Shown here: positions 1 through 5,274 of the stretch, piece by piece
How positions within the stretch are numbered: position 1 is the stretch's first letter
How the letters are laid out: the number at the start of each line of letters is the position of its first letter
Assembly: GCA_021823085.1 (NCBI GenBank)
Contig: JAKAPG010000059.1
Span: forward strand, 1-8,930
Length of the DNA: 8,930 nucleotides
Reading direction: 5' to 3'
Source of the DNA: Thermoplasmata archaeon
GTDB taxonomy: Archaea > Thermoplasmatota > Thermoplasmata > Lutacidiplasmatales > UBA184
Made by a program: the position numbers and the translations under genes
The notes under the pieces: generated by a model
The model's input: the letters and a program-made list of their open reading frames with translations, nothing else
What the model was told of the DNA's origin: nothing
The model's database searches: none

Positions 1-1236
1 AATGTCCGAGAGGAGGAGCCCGAGGAGGACACCGTAGGCCAGGACGGTCATTTCCGCCCAGCGAAACACCGCCGGTATGGCGTCGAAGTACGGCACGTGA
101 TCGTAGATCCAGCCGTTAAACTCGGCGAGGACTGGAAACAGATGACCCGATGCCATCACGATGCCGAGAACCGCTCCCGCGTACAGGGCGAGGCGGTCTC
201 GGTTCCGGGACATGATCACATAGGCGAGCAGGGCGAGGGGAATGAGGAAGTAGAGAGCTAGGAGCTCCAGGTCGAACAGTCCGTATGAGAACTGGTGGTA
301 TGTGAAGTGAACAAAGGAGTTGTCCTGAACGTACCCAACGAATGCATAGCCGAGGTTCTCTCCGGTCGTGGCACTGAAGGGTAGCGCTGTGGTGGTGATG
401 GTCGTGGTGTACTGAGGGCGAACGCCGTACGCGTACGGGAACCACCATGTTAGCGTGAGAAGCGCGAGCGCGCCGAACCCGGCGATAATCCGTAGCATAT
501 CGGACGGACGATAACGCGCGCGGAGATGTCGCCGGAGGATGGCGAAGACCGCCAGGAGTCCCGAGAAGAACACGACGAAGTACAGCATACCGAGGTCGCC
601 GATGGAGAACAGGAGGTAGAGGAGGACCGCGGCGGCGAGGGCGAAACGGAAGCGCGGGGTCGAGAGAAGCTGAAAGAGGGACAGGAAGAACAACGGCGCC
701 AACGCGAGCGAGATCATCGTCGGGACGTGGCCCTCGAACAGTTGAGGGGTCTGGGCGAGGGAGAGGTAGTAGAACCCCGCAAGGGAGCCGGCGAGCGCCG
801 TTCCGCCCAAGCGACGCACTACGGCGTACATCGAGAGGCCGGCGCCGACCCAGCTGACGACTTCCAATGATCGGACAAGAACGCCCGGGTCCACGAGCAT
901 CACGGCCGGGGTCAGGACAGTGACCCCCGTGAAGCCCGGAACGGGCTGCCCCCAATCCGTGAACGGGTAAAGCCAGACCGCGAGGGGATGATGCTGAAGG
1001 AACCAGAAGGATAGGAACGTGTTGAGGGCATTCGTGCCTTGAGGAAGCTCGCCCGGGGAGCCGAGCCCGGCGCGGAAGACCACGAGGGCGGAGAGGGAGT
1101 ATCCGATCGCCGGCCAGAGGATCGGAGGAATCCGCCGCAGCCAACGACCGATCGACAGCCAGGACGGTCGACCCGGGGACAGTGCACGCTCGACAGGCGC
1201 GATCGCCTCCGGAGCCTTTGGGGCAGAGGGGTCCAT
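1..1236 (-). CDS. Polytopic GT-C-type (PTPS-related-like) membrane protein, C-terminus off the left edge
   Basis: The reading frame runs without a stop from ATG at 1236 to base 1 (412 codons). The start is well fixed: an in-frame TGA lies at 1243-1245 with no start codon between. A cytoplasmic N-terminus of about 35 residues precedes many hydrophobic segments (roughly 38-55, 105-140, 150-190, 198-233, 247-268, 322-342, 348-370, 393-410). The first loop after TM1 has GELPQGTNA (62-70) and TDWGQPVPG (93-101), placed like the acidic loop of GT-C glycosyltransferases. LFEGHVP (166-172) and the AVFRWAE stretch (389-395) resemble PTPS-related (PF10131) or YfhO-like membrane proteins. Such proteins are thought to act on lipid-linked sugars at the membrane; the substrate is unknown here. 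Local GC falls to about 48-50% at 241-360, well below the neighbours. Family membership is moderately certain, function is not. Confidence 0.85.
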   Translation of the reverse strand, partial: MDPSAPKAPEAIAPVERALSPGRPSWLSIGRWLRRIPPILWPAIGYSLSALVVFRAGLGSPGELPQGTNALNTFLSFWFLQHHPLAVWLYPFTDWGQPVPGFTGVTVLTPAVMLVDPGVLVRSLEVVSWVGAGLSMYAVVRRLGGTALAGSLAGFYYLSLAQTPQLFEGHVPTMISLALAPLFFLSLFQLLSTPRFRFALAAAVLLYLLFSIGDLGMLYFVVFFSGLLAVFAILRRHLRARYRPSDMLRIIAGFGALALLTLTWWFPYAYGVRPQYTTTITTTALPFSATTGENLGYAFVGYVQDNSFVHFTYHQFSYGLFDLELLALYFLIPLALLAYVIMSRNRDRLALYAGAVLGIVMASGHLFPVLAEFNGWIYDHVPYFDAIPAVFRWAEMTVLAYGVLLGLLLSDI

Positions 1237-1294
1237 GACGCTTCAACCGGCCCGACAGCGAGCTCTCCCGACTCCGTACGGTACCGGGAAAGTC

Positions 1295-1301
1295 GATATG
1301 C
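1295..1301 (-). promoter_or_regulatory. Possible TATA-like element for the GT-C gene
   Basis: Read on the minus strand this is GCATATC, preceded by G and followed by a pyrimidine-rich stretch. Its centre lies about 62 nt before the ATG at 1236, so transcription starting about 26 nt downstream would leave a leader of roughly 36 nt. The same heptamer sits at leaderless spacing before the methyltransferase gene. No clear Shine-Dalgarno precedes the ATG. The call is weak because the match is short. Confidence 0.3.
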
Positions 1302-1403
1302 CTTCGCCCCGTTGGGCACGCGGCCCTTCCGCGCCGAGACGCGCCGCCCGGCGGACGGGGGGGTCGAAACCGTCGAGGGCGGACAAGGGTCGGACCTGGG
1401 GCT

Positions 1404-1423
1404 CCTCGCTCTATCGAGCGGGG
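1404..1423. repeat. 8-bp stem-loop in the divergent intergenic region
   Basis: Arms CCTCGCTC (1404-1411) and GAGCGGGG (1416-1423) pair over eight positions, including one G-U pair when read as plus-strand RNA, around a TATC tetraloop. No T-run follows on either strand, so a classical terminator is unlikely. It lies about 90 nt upstream of the pntAA TATA box and could be an operator-like inverted repeat or chance GC pairing. Confidence 0.4.
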
Positions 1424-1511
1424 TAGATAATGAAACCCACCCGACTGCGGAAGCCCCGGGCGTGCGATGCGGTAGCGCGGGATGTACCCATCAGTGTCCG
1501 CGGCGGTAACG

Positions 1512-1518
1512 GTATAAT
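1512..1518 (+). promoter_or_regulatory. TATA box of the pnt operon
   Basis: GTATAAT stands out in a very GC-rich context. Its centre is about 33 nt before the pntAA ATG, so an archaeal start site about 26 nt downstream would fall near 1541 and give a leader of only about 7 nt. There is no Shine-Dalgarno between it and the ATG, which fits a near-leaderless transcript. The hexamer TATAAT is also the bacterial -10 consensus, but no matching -35 box is evident about 17 nt upstream. Confidence 0.65.
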
Positions 1519-1547
1519 CTTAGCACGGTGGGCGGCAATGCAAGCCC

Positions 1548-2687
1548 ATGCCCACCACGATCGCGGTGCTCAAGGAGGTCGCCCCGGGCGAACGCCGTGT
1601 CGCTATGGTCCCCGAGGTGGCCCAGCGACTCGCTACCCCGGGCGTGGAGGTACGGCTGGAGGCCGGCGCGGGCGACTCCTCTTTCTTCCCGGATTCTAGC
1701 TACACCGCGGCCAACGTCCGGGTCATCGCGGACCTGGCCGACGTCCTCGCAGGTGCCCAGATCGTCCTGGCGGTTCAGCCTCCCTCCGCGGGGGCGATCA
1801 CCAAGATGGGCCCGGGTACCATCCTGGTGACCACGATGAATGCGAGCCGAAATCTTGAGCTCGTTCGTCAGCTAAAGGACCGACGCATCACTACGTTCGC
1901 CCTCGAACTGCTCCCTCGGATCACTCGCGCGCAGAGCATGGACGTTCTGTCTTCCCAGGCTACGGTGGCGGGTTACGAAGCGGCGCTGATCGGCGCAGAA
2001 CTCTGTCCCCGCTTCCTCCCCATGCTCACCACGGCTGCCGGCACAATCCGTCCCGCCCGCGTCCTCATCCTCGGCGCCGGAGTAGCCGGCCTCATGGCGA
2101 TCGCGACGGCCCGTCGCATGGGCGCGCTGGTCGAGGCCTACGACGTCCGGCGGGCGGCCGGGGAACAGGTTCGAAGCCTCGGAGCCAAGTTCCTCGAGTT
2201 GGCAATCAACGCGGAGGGTACGGGGGGCTACGCCCGCGAACTCACGCCCGAGGAGAAGGTCGAAGAACAGAAGATGGTCGCGACGGCCGTGGCCCAGGCG
2301 GACGTGGTCATCACCACGGCCAATGTGCCCGGTCGACGTGCCCCCCGTCTCGTTTCGACGGAGATGGTCGCCCAGATGAAACCGGGATCGGTGATCCTCG
2401 ACCTCGCCGCGGAATCCGGCGGGAACTGCGAGCTCACCCGGCCGGGGGAGAACGTGATCGTCCGGGGCGTCACCGTCTCAGGTCCGCTCAACCTCCCGAG
2501 CCGCCTGTCGTCGCACGCGAGCCAAATGTACGCGAAGAACCTCCAATCGTTCCTGGGTCTCTTGGTCTCGAAGGAAGGTCATCTGACCGCGGATTTCTCG
2601 GACGAGATCCTCGCGGCCAGCTTGCTGACCCACGGGGGTGAGGTCCGCCACGGGCCCACGCGCGAGCTACTGGGAGCGACGGCATGA
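1548..2687 (+). CDS. pntAA: NAD(P) transhydrogenase subunit alpha part 1 (NAD(H)-binding domain I)
   Basis: This 379-residue protein is the cytoplasmic domain I of proton-translocating transhydrogenase, which binds NAD(H) and passes hydride to NADP(H) on domain III. An AlaDh/PNT N-terminal domain (about 4-138) contains the signature region 124-135, carrying R124, Q129, D132 and S135, equivalent to the nicotinamide-site Arg127, Gln132, Asp135 and Ser138 of Rhodospirillum rubrum domain I. The Rossmann domain has GAGVAG at 176-181 and the ribose-binding acidic residue in YDVR (D199). GGYAREL at 226-232 is the mobile-loop region. GGNCE (291-295) is also typical. Alanine dehydrogenase shares the fold but is excluded by the loop signature and the adjacent pntAB-pntB. 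The ATG at 1548 matches the usual N-terminus of the family. The stop overlaps the pntAB start by four bases, implying translational coupling. Confidence 0.97.
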   Translation: MPTTIAVLKEVAPGERRVAMVPEVAQRLATPGVEVRLEAGAGDSSFFPDSSYTAANVRVIADLADVLAGAQIVLAVQPPSAGAITKMGPGTILVTTMNASRNLELVRQLKDRRITTFALELLPRITRAQSMDVLSSQATVAGYEAALIGAELCPRFLPMLTTAAGTIRPARVLILGAGVAGLMAIATARRMGALVEAYDVRRAAGEQVRSLGAKFLELAINAEGTGGYARELTPEEKVEEQKMVATAVAQADVVITTANVPGRRAPRLVSTEMVAQMKPGSVILDLAAESGGNCELTRPGENVIVRGVTVSGPLNLPSRLSSHASQMYAKNLQSFLGLLVSKEGHLTADFSDEILAASLLTHGGEVRHGPTRELLGATA

Positions 2688-2977
2688 CCGCGGATCTCTA
2701 CTCGGCGATCTTCATTGCCGTTCTCGCCGCGTTCACCGGCTACGAGGTGATCAGTCGAGTTCCTGTCCTCCTCCACACGCCGCTCATGTCCGGGTCGAAC
2801 TTCGTCCACGGCATCGTCCTCGTGGGGGCGATGTTCGCGCTCGGTTTCGCGAACAACCTTCCGGAGGAGATCATCGGTATCCTCGCGGTCGTCATGGCCG
2901 CGATGAACGTCACAGGGGGCTACGTGGTGACGGAGCGCATCCTGGAGATGTTCGACCGGACGAAGAAAGGAGGATAG
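2684..2977 (+). CDS. pntAB: NAD(P) transhydrogenase subunit alpha part 2 (small membrane subunit)
   Basis: A 97-residue hydrophobic protein of the PNTB_4TM type, the part of membrane domain II that is split from PntAA in three-subunit enzymes. About three membrane segments are visible (roughly 5-24, 40-56, 62-82), as in the three-subunit Thermus enzyme. The conserved turn HTPLMSG (31-37) precedes the second segment, and the C-terminus is short and basic. His42, inside that segment, occupies the position where E. coli PntA has a non-histidine residue. The ATG lies in the ATGA overlap with the pntAA stop; a weak GGGAG sits seven bases upstream (2672-2676), so translation is probably coupled. 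The subunit should form the proton path together with PntB. Confidence 0.95.
   Translation: MTADLYSAIFIAVLAAFTGYEVISRVPVLLHTPLMSGSNFVHGIVLVGAMFALGFANNLPEEIIGILAVVMAAMNVTGGYVVTERILEMFDRTKKGG
2966..2973 (+). promoter_or_regulatory. Shine-Dalgarno of pntB
   Basis: AAAGGAGG ends four bases before the pntB ATG and lies inside the last codons of pntAB. It is the strongest Shine-Dalgarno noticed in the window. That fits an internal operon gene that is not leaderless, whereas pntAA at the head of the operon lacks such a site. Confidence 0.8.
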
Positions 2978-4330
2978 ATGATCGACGTCTACGATCCGGT
3001 CTACATCGTCACGATCCTGTTCTTCGTTCTTGCTCTCGAGCGGATGAGCTCGCCGAAGACCGCCCGCAGCGGGATCATCTACGCGGGCGCGGCGATGCTG
3101 GCCGCCACGGTGGCGACCTTCTTCATCCCCGGTTTGGGCAATCTTTGGCTGATAGTATTTGCCGCCGGCGTCGGCGGACTGGTGGGCTGGTACGCAGCGA
3201 AGAAGGTCGCGATGACCGATATGCCCCAGATGGTCGCGATCTACAACGGGATGGGCGGCGGCGCGGCCGGTGCCATCGCGGCCGTCGAGCTGCTCGGTGG
3301 GGTCGGCCTCACCTATGGATCCCTGTCGGTGGCCGGTGCGGTCATCGGGAGCGTATCGTTCTCCGGCAGCGTCATCGCGTTCCTGAAGCTCCAGGGCTGG
3401 ATGCGCCAGCGCCCGATTACCTTCCCGGGGCAGCAGCCTCTCAATCTGGGAATCCTCGGGGCCGCGATCGTAGCCGGTGCGCTCTCGCTGGTCTTTTCCC
3501 TCTCTTGGATCCTGGCGGTCTTCTTCCTCCTCGCGCTGGGTTTCGGGCTCATGCTGACCCTGCCCATCGGAGGGGCCGACATGCCGGTGGTCATCTCCCT
3601 GTTCAACGCACTGACCGGGATCGCGGTCGCGATGGATGGCTTCGCGCTCTCGAACTATGCGATGATCGTCGCCGGGATCCTGGTCGGGGCGGCGGGCTCG
3701 ATGCTGACCGTCCTGATGGCGCGTGCGATGAACCGGTCGATCGGCAACGTGCTGTTCGGGGCCTTCGGAGCGGTCGAGGAGACCGGCACGAGCATACAGG
3801 GCTCGATGAAGCCGATCGAAGCCGATGACGTCGCCGTGATGCTGGCGTACGCCTCGAAGGTCATCATCACTCCGGGCTACGGAATGGCCGTCGCCCAGGC
3901 CCAGCACAAGGTGAAGGAGCTCGCGGACCTTCTCGAGCAGAAAGGCGTGACCGTGAAGTTCGGAATTCACCCGGTGGCGGGCCGGATGCCCGGCCACATG
4001 AACGTCCTCCTAGCCGAGGCCGGGATCTCCTACGACAAGCTCTACGATCGGGACGAGATCAATCCGGAGTTCGCGACCGCAGATGTCGTCTTGGTGATCG
4101 GGGCCAACGACGTCGTCAACCCCGCCGCCCGTCGCGCGGGGAGCCCGCTCCAGGGGATGCCGATTCTCGACGTGGACCAGGCGAAGAACGTCATCGTGCT
4201 GAAGCGCGGGCAGGGCAAGGGTTTCGCGGGGGTCGAAAACGACCTCTTCTACAAGGACAACACTCGAATGCTGTACGGCGACGCCCAAGAGACTGTCGCG
4301 AAGCTCGTCCAAGCGGTCAAGAAGGTATAG
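2978..4330 (+). CDS. pntB: NAD(P) transhydrogenase subunit beta (membrane domain and NADP(H)-binding domain III)
   Basis: 450 residues, close to the usual PntB length. Residues 1-265 are a bundle of about nine membrane segments (PF02233), including MPQMVAIYNGMGGG (82-95) and IGGADMPVV (197-205, whose D201 corresponds to E. coli Asp213). Residues about 290-450 form domain III: GYGMAVAQAQ (300-309) is the dinucleotide-binding turn, HPVAGRMPGHMNVLLAEA (331-348) the conserved loop, GANDVVNPAA (375-384) the pyrophosphate region, and KRGQGKGFAG (409-418) the NADP 2'-phosphate site. The enzyme couples proton inflow to NADPH formation. At the E. coli His91 position there is Asn90, paired with His42 in PntAB. 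The start abuts the pntAB stop. Function is nearly certain; direction of coupling in vivo is inferred. Confidence 0.97.
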   Translation: MIDVYDPVYIVTILFFVLALERMSSPKTARSGIIYAGAAMLAATVATFFIPGLGNLWLIVFAAGVGGLVGWYAAKKVAMTDMPQMVAIYNGMGGGAAGAIAAVELLGGVGLTYGSLSVAGAVIGSVSFSGSVIAFLKLQGWMRQRPITFPGQQPLNLGILGAAIVAGALSLVFSLSWILAVFFLLALGFGLMLTLPIGGADMPVVISLFNALTGIAVAMDGFALSNYAMIVAGILVGAAGSMLTVLMARAMNRSIGNVLFGAFGAVEETGTSIQGSMKPIEADDVAVMLAYASKVIITPGYGMAVAQAQHKVKELADLLEQKGVTVKFGIHPVAGRMPGHMNVLLAEAGISYDKLYDRDEINPEFATADVVLVIGANDVVNPAARRAGSPLQGMPILDVDQAKNVIVLKRGQGKGFAGVENDLFYKDNTRMLYGDAQETVAKLVQAVKKV

Positions 4331-4365
4331 GGGCCGATCCGCTCCGACCCGCTCGGACGGCCCTA
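4328..4365. terminator. Imperfect inverted repeat between convergent pntB and the methyltransferase gene
   Basis: The 32-base gap plus both stop codons can fold into one hairpin. TAGGG (4328-4332) pairs with CCCTA (4361-4365), CCG (4334-4336) with CGG (4358-4360), and TCCG (4338-4341) with CGGA (4354-4357), leaving single-base bulges at 4333 and 4337 and a 12-nt loop. It is nearly symmetric, so it could serve both strands. No T-run follows, which archaeal terminators usually need, so a terminator role is only a suggestion. Confidence 0.35.
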
Positions 4366-5169
4366 CCCGGTGCCGGTAATGGGATGACCCGTGGGAGCGG
4401 ACGACATCGTTCGGGGAGCGGCCGCGTACGTCTGGTTGACGAGCCGACCGTGGATCGGCGGTTCTGCTAGGATGCGCAGGAGGTTCCCTCCGGCGGCGTT
4501 GACGGCCCCCATGACCCCGGCACGAGCGACCCAGTGAGTGTCCCATCCCGGGGACGCCAGATGGACGGCCCGGAGCCCCCGCCGGCTCCAGTTGTACGCC
4601 GGGTCGAGGACTGCCGCGGGAATCCAACCTAGCCATGGCGACGCCGGCCCGCTCGGCAGCTGGAAACAAACGAGCCCGTCAGGCGCGACGACGCGGAGAA
4701 ACTCGGCCACGTAACCCAACGCGATGGGCGGGGGAAGATGCTGTAGCACGATATCGGCAAACACGAACGAAAAGGTGCCCGCGCCGAAGGCTCGAAGATC
4801 GGGATAGGGGTTCACTTCGAACCGGACCCTCTCGGGCTCTCGGTTGCGTTCTCGGGCCGACCGGATCATCGCCGGTGAGACGTCCACGCCCACCACGCTG
4901 GGAAAATGCCGCGCCAGGGCCTGGGTCAGGCGGCCGACGCCGCACCCGAAGTCCAACGCGGTCCCGTCGCGGACGGGCAGGTCGGAATCGCGCAGGCGCG
5001 CGAAGAGGCCATCGACCCGCTCGACCCCCGTGCGGAAGAACGCTGCCTCGTCCCATCGGTTGCCCCGGTGTTCGGGGACGGAGACGATCGCCCACAGCGG
5101 GTCCCGTTCCCCCCAGTTGTTCCATTCGTCCCGCACGCGGGCGAAGCTGCGCGGTGTCGGTCCGGCCAC
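4363..5169 (-). CDS. Class I SAM-dependent methyltransferase
   Basis: A 268-residue protein with a Rossmann-type methyltransferase core. Motif I is DFGCGVGRLT (73-82), the acidic residue that contacts the SAM ribose is in GVDVS (94-98), and FADIVLQHLPPP (137-148) is the motif IV region as in Methyltransf_11/25 families. The N-terminal section has WNNWGERDPLWAIV (16-29) and GNRWDEAAFF (36-45), a conserved block seen before motif I in one group of uncharacterised bacterial and archaeal methyltransferases. The C-terminal part (about 170-250) is probably the substrate region and is not recognisable. The start is GTG at 5169, chosen because a TATA-like element is centred 25 nt upstream, at leaderless spacing. 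It follows the DUF2079 gene on the same strand after a 105-base gap, so a surface-glycan link is possible but unproven. The substrate cannot be told. Confidence 0.88.
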   Translation of the reverse strand: MAGPTPRSFARVRDEWNNWGERDPLWAIVSVPEHRGNRWDEAAFFRTGVERVDGLFARLRDSDLPVRDGTALDFGCGVGRLTQALARHFPSVVGVDVSPAMIRSARERNREPERVRFEVNPYPDLRAFGAGTFSFVFADIVLQHLPPPIALGYVAEFLRVVAPDGLVCFQLPSGPASPWLGWIPAAVLDPAYNWSRRGLRAVHLASPGWDTHWVARAGVMGAVNAAGGNLLRILAEPPIHGRLVNQTYAAAPRTMSSAPTGHPITGTG

Positions 5170-5190
5170 GCTCAGACGAGGGCAACCGTG

Positions 5191-5197
5191 GATATGC
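5191..5197 (-). promoter_or_regulatory. TATA-like element of the methyltransferase gene
   Basis: On the minus strand this reads GCATATC, within a slightly AT-richer patch in the 105-base gap behind the DUF2079 gene. Its centre is 25 nt before the G of the GTG start, so the transcript could begin at or within a base or two of that codon. This supports both a separate promoter for the methyltransferase and the choice of GTG as start. Confidence 0.5.
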
Positions 5198-5274
5198 GAC
5201 TATGGGAAGCGCGACCGATCGGGCGCACGATACGTCGGAGAGTTGCGCGGGGTGCTTTCGCGCGGTCGATCGGA

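Larger units (their letters stand above)
1237..1547. other. Divergent intergenic region between the GT-C gene and pntAA
   Basis: These 311 bases separate two outward-facing genes. I see no convincing gene in any frame: the short open frames here are arginine-rich and match nothing recognisable. The region holds the pntAA TATA box near its right end, a weaker TATA-like element for the minus-strand gene near its left end, a perfect 8-bp hairpin (one G-U pair) at 1404-1423 and a small 5-bp GC hairpin at 1319-1333. No tRNA-like cloverleaf is visible. Confidence 0.7.

Noticed and set aside
116..1246. A 376-codon minus-strand open frame overlapping the GT-C gene.
   Set aside because: The adjacent frame encodes a coherent polytopic membrane protein over the same bases; this one is an arginine, proline and serine-rich shadow.
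1319..1333. CGCGG/CCGCG hairpin with a 5-base loop.
   Set aside because: Short stems of pure G and C are common by chance at this base composition, and no T-run or promoter element is associated with it.
2579..3997. A 472-codon minus-strand open frame opposite pntAB and pntB.
   Set aside because: It is highly charged, low-complexity (HRDD/EDRQ-type) sequence, the mirror of GC-rich codons in the transhydrogenase genes, with no promoter or family match.
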